64,000 nucleotides of DNA from Shewanella corallii (GCF_023349125.1 NZ_JAKIKT010000002.1:1-64000); one strand, 5' to 3'; counted from the first letter of the stretch, positions 9,411-21,775 are shown. Notes: generated by a model from the letters alone, not told the origin. A program made the numbers and translations.

Positions 9411-9444
9411 ATACCTCTAAAGAAATAGCCGGATCCAGTTCACA
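9411..9444 (+). repeat. 34-bp element, copy 2 (upstream of mtrC)
   Basis: 31 of 34 bases match 6962-6995. It ends 156 bp before the mtrC start, compared with 138 bp at omcA. It contains CGGATCCAGTTCACA (9430-9444), found again exactly at 47897-47911. It may be a shared regulatory element or a relic of cytochrome gene duplication. Confidence 0.7.
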
Positions 9445-9474
9445 CTCTGGGGCCTCTTCTGCAGCTTTTTCCAC

Positions 9475-9495
9475 CATAAAAAGGTACTTTTTATG
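9475..9495. promoter_or_regulatory. Inverted repeat in the mtrC promoter region
   Basis: CATAAAAAG (9475-9483) and CTTTTTATG (9487-9495) are perfect 9-bp arms around GTA, about 105 bp before the mtrC start. With no T-run after it on the plus strand, an operator is more likely than a terminator. The binding protein is unknown. Confidence 0.35.
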
Positions 9496-9600
9496 TGGGG
9501 AATTAAATTCCAGCACCTATCCAAGTCTTTAATAGATTTATAAAAAAGAGCTGCATAGACAGCCAACTCTTGGAAGGTGTATCACTATGCAGGGAAACAA

Positions 9601-11583
9601 ATGATGAACACTAAATACACTAAATTGGCTATGCTGGTCGCTTCAGGCGCCCTGACCGTCGCCCTCTCTGGTTGTGGTGGTGATGATGGCAATGCTGGTA
9701 ACCCCGGAAATCCGGGCGGTCCGGCAGCCACCTCAGTTGCCCAGCTGAATCTTGATGTTACTGGCATCAGCCACAGCGACAAAACAACAACCGTCACAGT
9801 ATTTGCTACCAATGAAGAAGACATTCCGGTTGTTGGTCTTAAAGACTTTGAAATTAAAAAAGTCGCCCAACTGATCCCTGTAGGAGCCACTGGCGCAGGT
9901 AACGCGGCTTCCTGGCAGATCATTGGTTCGCAAAAGGTTTTCACCGATAACAAAGATGGCAGCTATACGTTCACCGTTGAAACTGAAGGTTTCAATCCTG
10001 AACTGACCCAGAGATACAATCTCATCGCCGCTGCATCGACACTGCTGGATGGCACTACCTCAGTACCCCGCACTGAATATACAGAAGACATGGCCAGCGA
10101 TGGCAGCGACGCCAAGTACACAAAAAATGTAGTCGCCGCAGAAACCTGTAACACCTGTCACACTGACACCAAGAAGATTTACCACGGCTATACCGATCTC
10201 GATACCTGTATCACTTGCCACAATGATGAGTTGGCAGCAGATCGCAGAGTAGAAGCTGGTTTCAATCACCTGATCCACAATGTCCACAACAGCGCCAAAC
10301 CATGGGGCAAAGATGGCAGCAAGGATGCCGTTGCCGCCCACGCTATCGTGCAGGACAACTGTCAGGCTTGCCACATCAAGCCTGCAGATGACAACCATGA
10401 ACTGGCAGAATGGGGCAACTGGTCTCGCGTGCCCACCATGGAAACCTGCTCCAGCTGTCACACTGACATCGACTTCAAGACAGGCAATGGCCACCCGGCC
10501 CAGAGCGATAACTCCAACTGTATCGCCTGTCACAATGCCAGCTGGACAGAAGAGATCCATCTGGCTAAGTCAACTGATAAGCGTGACTTCATTAACAGCT
10601 ACGGACTGGATTCAAGCCTGAGCGTTTCAGCAGATAACATAGGCACCATCAGCGTTGGTATTGTCGATATCAACGGTAACCCTGTCGATGTGCAAAAGAT
10701 GATTGGCCAAATCCAGCAATTGGAAACCATTACCAACGTTGGACCAAACTTCCCAATCATGGGTTATAACCCTGCTCCGGAAACAGACTACAAAAAAGTG
10801 GTGATTAACCTGGTTAAAGCAGGTCAGTTGCAGGATGGCGTAGAAGTTGTCGACAACCGCCTGGTTGCCAACACCACCACCCTGCCGGTAACAGCCACAG
10901 GCGCAGATACAGACACAGCCTTTACCTTCATTGGACTGGGCGTTTGTAACGATGGCAAGCAAGCTGTTGATTGCGTTGAAGGCTCAGAATATACAGGGAT
11001 GAAAGCCGACCTGGTGTTTGCCACCAAAACCGGTGAAGCACCTTCCATGCGCCACACTGACTCTGTGAACTTCGATACCTGTATCGAGTGTCATGGTGAC
11101 AGCTTCGACATGCACAAAGGCTACCACCCAGGCTTTGTGCTGAGTGACCAGTTAGCCCGCATCGTAGACGGCAAAGAAGTGGTTGGTGTTGATGGCTGCG
11201 TATCCTGCCACACCCCACACGGAACCTACGCATCTGGTGGTAACCGTGGTGCGCTGGAAATGAAACTTCACAAGACTCACAGCGACTTCTACGGCCTGAT
11301 CGGTGGTGATTGTGCTCAGTGTCACAACGACTTCAACCTGGATTCCTACAAAGTGAAAGGTGCTCTGGCAACTGAAGGGGGTTACACCACTCCAATCACG
11401 GCAACCTGTACCTCCTGTCACAGCAGCGACTATATGGGCCATAGCCTGAACGATCTGCAGAACTTCGGTGCAATTGTTGACGGTACATTCGCAGAAGCCA
11501 ATGACGCTGCAGTAGCAGGAACCGAAACCTGTCTGTTCTGCCACAAGCCTACCGTTGCCAACCACGGTGCGGTGCAGATGTAA
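9601..11583 (+). CDS. mtrC: MtrC outer-membrane decaheme c-type cytochrome (lipoprotein)
   Basis: 660 aa. It is the surface-exposed electron outlet of the MtrCAB conduit. The frame opens at GTG 9577, but AGGGA at 9591-9595 sets the start at ATG 9601 (MMNTKYT), the same form as S. oneidensis MtrC. The signal peptide ends in a lipobox with Cys25, followed by a GNPGNPGGP linker. Ten CXXCH motifs are present (CNTCH, CITCH, CQACH, CSSCH, CIACH; CIECH, CVSCH, CAQCH, CTSCH, CLFCH). Domain III carries the CX8C pair ([10 protein letters not shown]) known as a disulfide in this family. Remembered MtrC segments such as VTVFATNE and ATCTSCH align throughout. A hairpin separates it from mtrA, but there is no terminator. 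Confidence 0.95.
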   Translation: MMNTKYTKLAMLVASGALTVALSGCGGDDGNAGNPGNPGGPAATSVAQLNLDVTGISHSDKTTTVTVFATNEEDIPVVGLKDFEIKKVAQLIPVGATGAGNAASWQIIGSQKVFTDNKDGSYTFTVETEGFNPELTQRYNLIAAASTLLDGTTSVPRTEYTEDMASDGSDAKYTKNVVAAETCNTCHTDTKKIYHGYTDLDTCITCHNDELAADRRVEAGFNHLIHNVHNSAKPWGKDGSKDAVAAHAIVQDNCQACHIKPADDNHELAEWGNWSRVPTMETCSSCHTDIDFKTGNGHPAQSDNSNCIACHNASWTEEIHLAKSTDKRDFINSYGLDSSLSVSADNIGTISVGIVDINGNPVDVQKMIGQIQQLETITNVGPNFPIMGYNPAPETDYKKVVINLVKAGQLQDGVEVVDNRLVANTTTLPVTATGADTDTAFTFIGLGVCNDGKQAVDCVEGSEYTGMKADLVFATKTGEAPSMRHTDSVNFDTCIECHGDSFDMHKGYHPGFVLSDQLARIVDGKEVVGVDGCVSCHTPHGTYASGGNRGALEMKLHKTHSDFYGLIGGDCAQCHNDFNLDSYKVKGALATEGGYTTPITATCTSCHSSDYMGHSLNDLQNFGAIVDGTFAEANDAAVAGTETCLFCHKPTVANHGAVQM

Positions 11584-11598
11584 GGTCTGACGGCCTGA

Positions 11599-11617
11599 GG
11601 GGCAGCCTTGCTGCCCC
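11599..11617 (+). other. Intercistronic hairpin between mtrC and mtrA
   Basis: GGGGCAG (11599-11605) and CTGCCCC (11611-11617) around CCTTG, with no T-run. It probably acts as an mRNA stability or processing element within the mtrCAB operon rather than a terminator (inference). Confidence 0.5.
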
Positions 11618-11651
11618 TGTCTGTCACTTAACGCATTCGCAGGGAATCACT

Positions 11652-12629
11652 ATGAAAATCAATAAAACTCTAAAAGGCTTGCTGGCAATGGTTGTAATGG
11701 CTTTCGCCACCGCTATGCCTGCTACAGCCGCCAAATGGGACGATAAAATGTCCCCTCAGGAAGTCGAGGCTGTTCTCGACAAAAAATTCGTCGAAGGTAA
11801 GTACTCTCCCAAAGGTGCTGACTCCTGTTTGATGTGTCACCGCAAGGGCGAAGGAGTCATGGATATCTTCAAAGGTCCTCACGGCGACATGACCCACAGC
11901 AAGGGACCAATGGCTGGTCTGCAGTGCGAAGCCTGCCACGGCCCTATGGGTAGCCACAACCGTGGCGGTAAAGAGCCGATGATCACCTTTGGTTCTGAAT
12001 CAAGCCTGTCCCCGGAAAAGCAAAACAGTGTCTGTATGTCTTGCCACCAGGATGATGAACGCATGAACTGGAATGGCGGACACCATGACAACGCAGATGT
12101 TGCCTGTGCCGACTGTCACAATATTCACGTAGCTAAAGACCCTGTGCTGGAAAAACAGACTGAAGTGGCAGTTTGTACCAACTGTCATACCAAGCAAAAA
12201 GCCGATCTGCACAAGCGCTCTGCTCACCCAATGAAGTGGGCGGAAATGACCTGCAGCGACTGTCACAACCCACACGGTACGCTGGCTGAAGCCGATCTGA
12301 ACAAGCCTTCCATCAATAAGTCCTGCTACGAGTGCCACGCTGAAAAGCGCGGCCCAAAGCTGTGGGAGCATGCACCGGTAACCGAAAACTGCGTCAGCTG
12401 CCACAACCCGCATGGCAGCGTGAATGACGGCATGCTCAAGACCCGTGCACCTCAGTTGTGTCAGCAGTGTCACGCCAGCGATGGCCATGCTTCTGCCGCT
12501 TATCTGGGCAACACGCCTTTCGGTGGCGAGGTAGGTAACAATGCCTTTACCGGCGGACGCAGCTGTTTGAACTGCCACAGCCAGGTTCACGGTTCCAACC
12601 ACCCATCCGGCAAACTGCTGCAGCGCTAA
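11652..12629 (+). CDS. mtrA: MtrA periplasmic decaheme c-type cytochrome
   Basis: 325 aa. It carries electrons through the MtrB barrel from the periplasm to MtrC. The Sec signal peptide is cleaved near MPATA-A. Exactly ten CXXCH motifs are visible (CLMCH, CEACH, CMSCH, CADCH, CTNCH, CSDCH, CYECH, CVSCH, CQQCH, CLNCH) in a repeated pentahaem arrangement typical of the MtrA/DmsE family. Additional His residues between them can be distal ligands. AGGGAATCACT precedes the ATG. It lies 68 bp after mtrC and 13 bp before mtrB, so it is co-transcribed with both. Length and arrangement match S. oneidensis MtrA. Confidence 0.96.
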   Translation: MKINKTLKGLLAMVVMAFATAMPATAAKWDDKMSPQEVEAVLDKKFVEGKYSPKGADSCLMCHRKGEGVMDIFKGPHGDMTHSKGPMAGLQCEACHGPMGSHNRGGKEPMITFGSESSLSPEKQNSVCMSCHQDDERMNWNGGHHDNADVACADCHNIHVAKDPVLEKQTEVAVCTNCHTKQKADLHKRSAHPMKWAEMTCSDCHNPHGTLAEADLNKPSINKSCYECHAEKRGPKLWEHAPVTENCVSCHNPHGSVNDGMLKTRAPQLCQQCHASDGHASAAYLGNTPFGGEVGNNAFTGGRSCLNCHSQVHGSNHPSGKLLQR

Positions 12630-12642
12630 GGGAGAGACAAGG

Positions 12643-14751
12643 ATGAAAGCTAATCTCAATCTGATTACCCTCGCCCTGCTGGCGGCAAGCAGCAGTGCGA
12701 TGGCGGCTGAAACTGAAACCAAACAGGTCGTCAGCTATGGTTTGGCCCATGCCAATACAGCCAAAGTTAAATTTGCGGCCTGGAAGTGTGGCCGCTGCGA
12801 AGCCAACACCGGGACTGAAGGCACTATCACCGTTGGCGTAGGCTATGCCGATGCGGATGACGTCCACGCAGCTAATGCCCTGGGTACTGATGATACCTTT
12901 GCCTACAAACTCAATGCAGATGTTGGTTATAAGTCTGAATCCGGCTACCAGGCCGAGTTTAACGCCCTGAACCTGGGCATGGACTCCAGCCGCGCCGAGC
13001 TGAGTGCCGGTAAAGCAGGTCAGTACGATATCAACCTGAACTACCGCACCATTAAGACGTATACGACAGATGATGCATTAACCCCTTATCAGGGTGTTGG
13101 TGGCAATGATCTGACGCTGCCGTCCAACTGGGTGACGGCCGGTACCACAGACGGCATGACTATGCTGGCCACCAGCCTTAACCCTGTTGAGCTGTCACTG
13201 AAGCGTGAGCGCGCAGGTATCGGCTTTAACCTCGAGGGTGACTCCCTGTGGAGTACCTATGTGGATTACCAGCGTGAAAACAAAACGGGTTTGAAGACTG
13301 CCTCCGGTAGTTTCTTCAATCAGTCGATGATGCTGGCAGAGCCAGTGGACTACACCACAGATATTCTCGAAGCCGGTATCAAACTGCGTGGCGACTACTG
13401 GTTTACCGCCCTGTCCTACTCAGGTTCTGTATTTAAAAATGAATACAGCGTATTGGCCTTTGATAACGCCTTTAACCCAACCTTTGGCGCACAAACCAGA
13501 GGCTACATGGCGTTGGATCCGGACAATGAAGCCCATACAGTTTCTCTGGCAGGTGTATACAACGACGGTACCATGTCGCTGCAGGGCCGTGCCTATCTGG
13601 GTCAGATGAGTCAGGATGAGCCCCTGGTCACTTCTGGCTATGGCTATCAACTGCCTGCAGAAGCTGTCGATGCCCAGGTTGACCTGACAGGTATCGATAC
13701 CCGGGTCACTTATCGTCTGACCCGCAGTCTGCGCCTCCAGGGTAGCTATGACTACTACGACAGAGATAACCAGACCCAGGTCGAAGAGTGGACCCAGATC
13801 AGCATCAACAACGTCAACGGTACCGTGGCCTACAACGTGCCTTATGACCATAGCCGTCACCGTGCCAAACTGCAGGCTGATTATCGTATTACTTCAGGGG
13901 TGAAGCTGGATGGTGGTTATGAATATCGTCGTGATGACCGCAGTTATCAGGATCGCGAAGTCACAGATGAGAACAATCTCTGGGCTCGCCTGAACTACAC
14001 CAGCCTGGAAAACTGGGATTTCCGTTTGAAAGCTGACTACGGTATGCGAGATGGTTCCCGCTTCCAGGCTTCTGAACTGACCTCCACTGAAAATAACGAA
14101 CTGCTGCGCCGTTACAATCTGGCCGACCGTCAACGTACTGCCTTTGAGTTCACCGTGACTCATACGCCAGTCGACACTGTCACCCTGGATTTGAGCACAC
14201 GTTATGCATTGGATGACTACGATGAAACTGAGATTGGTCTGACTGAGTCTGAAGATTTCAGCTACGACCTGAGCCTCAGCTGGCAAGCCGGCAAAGATCT
14301 GTTGCTGACTGCTTTCTACGGCGCTCAAACCATAGAGTCACAGCAAAATGGTTCCAGCAACTTCAGCGGCCCAACCTGGACCAGTAACATCGAAGATGAG
14401 TTCAGCTATATCGGTGCTGGAGCCCGTTACGACAACCTGATGGCAGACAAACTGACTCTGGGTGTCGACTACAACTATGGCGACTCCAAGAGTAATACTC
14501 AGGTGACTCAGGGCATCACGGGTAGCTATGGTGACTACTACTCCAGGTCCCACAGCCTGAACCTGTACGGTGAGTACCTTATCAGCGAGCAGGCGACACT
14601 GCGGATGGACTACCGCATGGAGAAGTACAAAGACAATGACCCTGCCAACAGCATAGCACCGGACGATATCTGGAATGTGCTGAGCTTTGGCAACCTGAAC
14701 CATGACTACAATGCACATTTGGTGATGGTGAGTCTGCAATATAAACTCTAG
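12643..14751 (+). CDS. mtrB: MtrB outer-membrane beta-barrel of the Mtr conduit
   Basis: 702 aa porin that sheathes MtrA and docks MtrC. The signal peptide is cleaved after AMA-A. An N-terminal periplasmic segment carries the CXXC pair CGRC at residues 49 and 52, characteristic of metal-reduction MtrB proteins. The remainder is a long run of alternating beta-strands rich in Tyr and Asp and ends in an aromatic-rich strand closing with YKL, as expected for an outer-membrane barrel (28 strands known for MtrB; not counted here). Segments such as FNQSMMLAEPVDYTTD and GSYDYYDRDNQTQVEEW match remembered S. oneidensis MtrB closely. GGGAGA precedes the start. It is the last gene of the operon. Confidence 0.96.
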   Translation: MKANLNLITLALLAASSSAMAAETETKQVVSYGLAHANTAKVKFAAWKCGRCEANTGTEGTITVGVGYADADDVHAANALGTDDTFAYKLNADVGYKSESGYQAEFNALNLGMDSSRAELSAGKAGQYDINLNYRTIKTYTTDDALTPYQGVGGNDLTLPSNWVTAGTTDGMTMLATSLNPVELSLKRERAGIGFNLEGDSLWSTYVDYQRENKTGLKTASGSFFNQSMMLAEPVDYTTDILEAGIKLRGDYWFTALSYSGSVFKNEYSVLAFDNAFNPTFGAQTRGYMALDPDNEAHTVSLAGVYNDGTMSLQGRAYLGQMSQDEPLVTSGYGYQLPAEAVDAQVDLTGIDTRVTYRLTRSLRLQGSYDYYDRDNQTQVEEWTQISINNVNGTVAYNVPYDHSRHRAKLQADYRITSGVKLDGGYEYRRDDRSYQDREVTDENNLWARLNYTSLENWDFRLKADYGMRDGSRFQASELTSTENNELLRRYNLADRQRTAFEFTVTHTPVDTVTLDLSTRYALDDYDETEIGLTESEDFSYDLSLSWQAGKDLLLTAFYGAQTIESQQNGSSNFSGPTWTSNIEDEFSYIGAGARYDNLMADKLTLGVDYNYGDSKSNTQVTQGITGSYGDYYSRSHSLNLYGEYLISEQATLRMDYRMEKYKDNDPANSIAPDDIWNVLSFGNLNHDYNAHLVMVSLQYKL

Positions 14752-14766
14752 TCAAAACCTGATATT

Positions 14767-14789
14767 AAAGGCCCTGCGGGGCCTTTTTT
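14767..14789 (+). terminator. Intrinsic terminator of mtrCAB
   Basis: AAAGGCCC (14767-14774) and GGGCCTTT (14779-14786) around TGCG, followed by T residues, directly after mtrB. Confidence 0.88.
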
Positions 14790-17418
<2,629 letters not shown>

Positions 17419-17436
17419 TAACAGTTAAACTTGTCC

Positions 17437-17465
17437 AAATGGGGCCTTTGTGGCCCCATTTTTTT
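17437..17465 (+). terminator. Intrinsic terminator of the M4 protease gene
   Basis: AAATGGGGCC (17437-17446) and GGCCCCATTT (17452-17461) around TTTGT, followed by T residues. Confidence 0.88.
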
Positions 17466-17706
17466 GACTCTGCACAAAACAAAACATCAGAATTGCAATC
17501 AACTCAGTTTTATCAGTACGACTGATTCACAGAGCTGAAGTTTGACTGACCTATAAATTGCCCCTTTGCCCTGCCCTTTTGGGGCTCACAGAAACAAGCT
17601 GCCGCTGTGACCGAATTCAAACTCCCTGAAAAAGCGTTTACTGATACTTGATTCAAATCAGGGTTTCACACATCTTAAGCTCATCTCAAATCAAACTTCT
17701 CAGTAG

Positions 17707-18297
17707 ATGCGTACACCTTTTATCACTCTGGCTGCAGTAGCAGCCTTGATGTTACCCACTTTTCCGGTAATGGCATTTGATCCATCCGGCACCATGGCGT
17801 CTATTTTTATCATTCTGGGGCTGGGGAGTTTCACCCTGCTCAACATGGTATTGCAGGGGCTGTTTTACTTCACCGGCCCGTACAGCAGAAGAGATTTTGC
17901 CCGCATCCATGCCGGGATCAGTATCCTGATGCCATTGGCGGCAATGGTTCTGGCAGTAAAGGACAATGCCGGCACCGCAGATATGATACTTAAACTGGGT
18001 GCGATACTGATTGCCAGCGGCTTTGCTCTAATGCCGCTGCTGCTGAAATCTTCAGCCAAACAACCTACACCCAACAGTGGGCTTTGGATCGCCCTGGGGG
18101 CATTCGCTCTCATGCTGCCTGGCATGATTATCCCGGTAATAGGCATAGTTGCTGCTGCCGTCGCAGCTGTGGCACTTAACTATGCTCAGGACCTAAAAGC
18201 ACGACTGGTTGCTGTCATCGCGCTGATCCCATCCATCAGTATGTTCCTGTACTGGACAGTCCAAAAGGTGAGTTTGCTTGTGGCCGGTGGCGCCTGA
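17707..18297 (+). CDS. Small polytopic membrane protein, unknown function
   Basis: 196 aa. The N-terminus resembles a signal peptide or first helix (cleavage possible after VMA). Further hydrophobic stretches lie near residues 30-52, 70-85, 95-115, 125-155 and 160-190. The loop after the second helix has a basic SRRDFARIH segment. No family motif is recognised. The start codon lacks a good ribosome binding site, but an upstream alternative is not available. The gene ends 34 bp before the UDG-family gene on the same strand, so co-transcription is possible. Confidence 0.6.
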   Translation: MRTPFITLAAVAALMLPTFPVMAFDPSGTMASIFIILGLGSFTLLNMVLQGLFYFTGPYSRRDFARIHAGISILMPLAAMVLAVKDNAGTADMILKLGAILIASGFALMPLLLKSSAKQPTPNSGLWIALGAFALMLPGMIIPVIGIVAAAVAAVALNYAQDLKARLVAVIALIPSISMFLYWTVQKVSLLVAGGA

Positions 18298-18331
18298 TAT
18301 AAACAGAGACCAACAAAAACAGGAGGCAGAG

Positions 18332-18952
18332 ATGAGCAACCGGGAATGTAACGCCCTTCTCAAACAGATCCGGGATTGCACCATTTGCACAGCATCTCTG
18401 CCGCTTTCTCCTCTGCCCATACTGCAAGCCAGCAGCGGAGCCAAAATTCTGATTGCCGGCCAGGCTCCGGGGATAAAGACCCATCAAAAAGCCCGCCCTT
18501 TCGATGACGCCAGCGGTGAAAGGCTGCGAAGCTGGTTGGGTGTAGATAAAGAGACCTTCTACAATCCTGAGTTATTTGCCATCGTCCCCATGGGCTTTTG
18601 TTTTCCCGGTACCTTTGAGAAAGAAGGTAAAAAACAGGGTGACAAACCACCTAGGCCAGAGTGCGCCGCTAACTGGCACCCCAGGTTACTGCCTCAGCTT
18701 AACCAGATAGAGCTCACGCTGGTGCTGGGCCAATACGCCATCGATTATCATATTCAGCCTTTATTGCCGGAAAACGAAAGCAAGATTAACGTCACCCAGG
18801 CGGTAGAACGCTGGCAGGAGTTCTGGCCCCACAAGCTGGTACTGCCCCACCCCAGTCCCCGTAACAACCTTTGGCTGAAGCGCCATCCTGAATTTGAACA
18901 AACCCTGCTGCCACTGCTGAGACGCAGGGTACACGAGATACTTAACTCCTGA
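18332..18952 (+). CDS. Uracil-DNA glycosylase-family protein
   Basis: 206 aa. The UDG-superfamily fold is shown by ILIAGQAPGIKTHQK (motif 1 region, residues 39-53), a following RPFDDASGERLR segment, and the late LPHPSPRN motif near residue 172 that corresponds to the HPSP loop of the superfamily. An N-terminal CTIC pair (residues 15-18) is present, but the full four-Cys cluster of family 4/5 UDGs is not evident. The start ATG 18332 is chosen over the longer frame because AGGAGG is ideally placed upstream. The gene ends 1 nt before cdaR, so the two are coupled. Activity on uracil is inferred from the fold only. Confidence 0.8.
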   Translation: MSNRECNALLKQIRDCTICTASLPLSPLPILQASSGAKILIAGQAPGIKTHQKARPFDDASGERLRSWLGVDKETFYNPELFAIVPMGFCFPGTFEKEGKKQGDKPPRPECAANWHPRLLPQLNQIELTLVLGQYAIDYHIQPLLPENESKINVTQAVERWQEFWPHKLVLPHPSPRNNLWLKRHPEFEQTLLPLLRRRVHEILNS

Positions 18953-18953
18953 T

Positions 18954-20102
18954 ATGTACCAACTGGATGCCACTATCGCCGGTGAAATTGTTCACCGCAC
19001 CATGAAAATTATCGGTCACAACATCAATGTGATGAACAGTGAGGGCGTGATCCTGGGCTCAGGTGATGTCAGTCGTCTCGGCCAGTGTCATCAGGGAGCC
19101 TGTGAGGCCATCGCCCTTGGAAAGGTGGTTGAAATCCCCTCTGACTGTGAAGTCAGTGGCGTCAAACCCGGTATCAACCTGCCACTCACCTTTCAGGAGC
19201 AGATTATCGGTGTTATCGGGATTACGGGAGAGCCGGAGAAGCTCAGTCACTATGGTGAACTGCTTAAGATGACCGCCGAAATGATTGTCGAACAGGCCAA
19301 CCTGATGGACCAGCTGCAATGGAAAAACCGTCGCAGGGAAGAGTTTATTCTGCAGTTAATCAAGGCGAGCGCCGGTGATATATCCAAACTGGCAAACTGG
19401 GCCAGACAGCTGGATCTGGATATCCGCAAGCCCCGGGTGGCAGCCATTATTGAGGTGAGCTCTGCCGGTGGAGATGAGCTGAAACAGATATTGCACCTGC
19501 TGCAATTTCCCGAACGAGACAACCTGGTGGCCATGACCTCTCTGTCCAGACTGGTCATTCTCAAACCCGCATTTCTGGATGGCAAAAGCTGGAGCCGTGA
19601 AGCGGAAAGCGAACGTATCGATCGCTTGCTAGAACGTCTGCCCAAAGCGCAACGCAACAAGTTGAAAATTGCGCTCGGGCATTTCTTCCCCGGAGACGGT
19701 GGTATCGCCCGCTCCTATCAAAGCGCACTGGAAACCCTGACTCTGGGGCAGAGACTGCAACCTGCACAAAATAAATATCTGTATCAGGAGTTTGAAAGCC
19801 AGGTGCTGCTCAGTGAACTGGCTGCCAGCTGGCGCGGAGAAGAACTCAGCCGCCCCTATGTCAGCTTGCAGGCATCCGACAAAAGCGGCCAGCTTTGTAA
19901 AACACTGGATGCCTATATTGCTTCGGGCGGGGAGCCGGGGGCCTGCGCAGATGCCCTCTATATCCACAGAAATACCCTGAGATACCGGCTGGAAAAAATC
20001 AGCCGGATCACCGACCTGGATTTAAGCAACCTGGATCAACTGCTGCGCCTTAACCTCGCCAGATTGCTGAGCCAAAGCCGTTTTCCCGCCAATAACGAGT
20101 GA
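18954..20102 (+). CDS. cdaR: CdaR-type sugar-diacid/glycerate regulator
   Basis: 382 aa transcriptional regulator. The N-terminal sugar-diacid recognition domain begins QLDATIAGEIV and carries the INVMNSEGVILGSGD strand-loop typical of CdaR/SdaR. A middle domain follows, and the C-terminus holds a PucR-type helix-turn-helix (ADALYIHRNTLRYRLEKI, about residues 330-350). The family activates glycerate and sugar-diacid catabolic genes in response to these ligands. The ATG lies 1 nt after the UDG gene stop. The next genes encode a GntP-type permease and glycerate kinase, so its targets are probably these, through the palindrome at 20162-20181. Confidence 0.9.
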   Translation: MYQLDATIAGEIVHRTMKIIGHNINVMNSEGVILGSGDVSRLGQCHQGACEAIALGKVVEIPSDCEVSGVKPGINLPLTFQEQIIGVIGITGEPEKLSHYGELLKMTAEMIVEQANLMDQLQWKNRRREEFILQLIKASAGDISKLANWARQLDLDIRKPRVAAIIEVSSAGGDELKQILHLLQFPERDNLVAMTSLSRLVILKPAFLDGKSWSREAESERIDRLLERLPKAQRNKLKIALGHFFPGDGGIARSYQSALETLTLGQRLQPAQNKYLYQEFESQVLLSELAASWRGEELSRPYVSLQASDKSGQLCKTLDAYIASGGEPGACADALYIHRNTLRYRLEKISRITDLDLSNLDQLLRLNLARLLSQSRFPANNE

Positions 20103-20161
20103 TTTGGCCCATCCGGGCCTAAGTTCTTTCAAGCAGAGCCTGATAAAAGGCCAGGATCACG

Positions 20162-20181
20162 TTTTGTGCATTTGCACAAAA
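20162..20181. promoter_or_regulatory. Candidate CdaR operator
   Basis: TTTTGTGCA (20162-20170) and TGCACAAAA (20173-20181) are perfect 9-bp arms with a 2-nt centre, between cdaR and the permease-kinase genes, about 155 bp before the permease start. Position and symmetry suit a dimeric regulator; assignment to CdaR is inference from context. Confidence 0.55.
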
Positions 20182-20333
20182 AACGGGGCGATATTCGCTT
20201 GAAATCCGTGTGGCGCCACAAAGTAAAAGCGCCCGTCATCATTGATAATGACCGTCTCTGTCGCCTCCTCAATAAGCACTCAAAGAAGCGCTGAGGCCTG
20301 ACGGCAACACAATAATATCAATGGAAGAACCCT

Positions 20334-21692
20334 ATGACCCTTATCCTTACCCTGCTGGCTGTGGTGGCCTTTATCGTGTTTGCCACTGCCAAACTGAAAA
20401 TGCATCCTTTTCTGACCTTGCTGCTGGCAACCTTTATGGCGGCATTCGCCTTTGGCCTGCCTGCAGCAGACATTGCCAAAACCATCACCTCAGGTTTCGG
20501 CGGTATCCTGGGTTATATTGGCCTGGTGATCGTACTGGGTACCATTATCGGTACCATTCTGGAGAAAAGCGGCGCAGCCATTACCCTGGCTGATGTCGTG
20601 ATTCGGGTGCTGGGACAAAGGTTCCCCAATCTGACTATGTCCATCATCGGCTATATCGTTTCAATCCCGGTATTTTGTGATTCCGGCTTTGTGATCCTCA
20701 ACTCGCTTAAACAGTCCCTGGCCAACCGCATGAAGGTCTCCAGCGTCGCCATGAGCGTGGCGCTGGCAACAGGTCTGTATGCCACTCACACCTTTGTTCC
20801 ACCTACGCCAGGCCCTATTGCCGCTGCCGGTAACCTGGGGCTTGAAGCTCATCTGGGCCTGGTGATTGTGATTGGTTTGTTTTTGGCAGCTATTGCTGCT
20901 TTGGCGGGCCTTTGGTGGGCCAACCGCTTTGCCGGTGTCGAGCCTGATGGTGAAGGAGCCCAGGAGCTGACTGCTCAGGCAGAGCAATATGAAACTCTGA
21001 AAGCCAGCTATGGCGAACTGCCAAAGCCTCTGCCGGCGTTTGCCCCCATTCTGGTCCCAATCCTGCTGATCTGTTTGGGCTCTATTGCCAACTTCCCATC
21101 CAAGCCATTTGGCGAAGAGGTGATTTGGCAGGTACTGAACTTCCTGGGTCAGCCACTGAACGCACTGATGATTGGTCTGTTTCTGTCTCTGGGTCTGCTG
21201 AAGAGTGGTGACCGCCTGAAAGAGTTCAGCGACCGCATCAGCCAGGGACTGGTGATCGCCGCGCCTATCTTGCTTATTACCGGTGCCGGTGGCGCGTTCG
21301 GCGCTGTTATCAAAGCCACTCCGATTGGCGATTTTCTGGGATCCAGCCTGTCTGCACTGGGCATAGGTATCTTTATGCCATTCGTCGTGGCCGCGGCACT
21401 TAAGTCTGCCCAAGGCTCCTCAACCGTAGCTCTGGTGGCCACCTCTGCACTGGTAGCCCCTATGCTGGGCGATATTGGCCTGGGCACTGAAATGGGTCGT
21501 GTGCTGACCGTTATGGCAATCGGTGCCGGTGCCATGACAGTGTCTCATGCCAACGACAGCTTCTTCTGGGTGGTGACTCAGTTCAGCCGTATGAGCGTAT
21601 CTCAGGCGTACCGCGCCCAAACCATGGCAACGGCCGTACAGGGCTGTACTGCGATGGCACTGGTTTATATCCTGTCCCTGTTCCTGCTTTAA
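20334..21692 (+). CDS. GntP-family permease, probably glycerate transporter
   Basis: 452 aa inner-membrane proton symporter of the gluconate permease family. Twelve or so hydrophobic segments are evident, with the family hallmarks SIPVFCDSGFVIL (about residues 105-117), THTFVPPTPGP (about 146-156) and a late AMTVSHANDSFFW motif (about 401-413). Substrate is inferred from the neighbours: CdaR upstream and glycerate kinase 83 bp downstream point to D-glycerate rather than gluconate. GGAAGA precedes the ATG. The operator candidate at 20162 lies upstream. Confidence 0.9.
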   Translation: MTLILTLLAVVAFIVFATAKLKMHPFLTLLLATFMAAFAFGLPAADIAKTITSGFGGILGYIGLVIVLGTIIGTILEKSGAAITLADVVIRVLGQRFPNLTMSIIGYIVSIPVFCDSGFVILNSLKQSLANRMKVSSVAMSVALATGLYATHTFVPPTPGPIAAAGNLGLEAHLGLVIVIGLFLAAIAALAGLWWANRFAGVEPDGEGAQELTAQAEQYETLKASYGELPKPLPAFAPILVPILLICLGSIANFPSKPFGEEVIWQVLNFLGQPLNALMIGLFLSLGLLKSGDRLKEFSDRISQGLVIAAPILLITGAGGAFGAVIKATPIGDFLGSSLSALGIGIFMPFVVAAALKSAQGSSTVALVATSALVAPMLGDIGLGTEMGRVLTVMAIGAGAMTVSHANDSFFWVVTQFSRMSVSQAYRAQTMATAVQGCTAMALVYILSLFLL

Positions 21693-21775
21693 TGTCGGCG
21701 ATAACCGACAGGTTCTGATCATACAACCAGAGTGGGAGCCAGACTCACAGTCCTGCTCCCACTACAGGAAATATC

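Noticed and set aside
11599..11617. Terminator between mtrC and mtrA
   Set aside because: The hairpin lacks a T-run, and mtrA has no separate promoter signal; the genes are better read as one operon.
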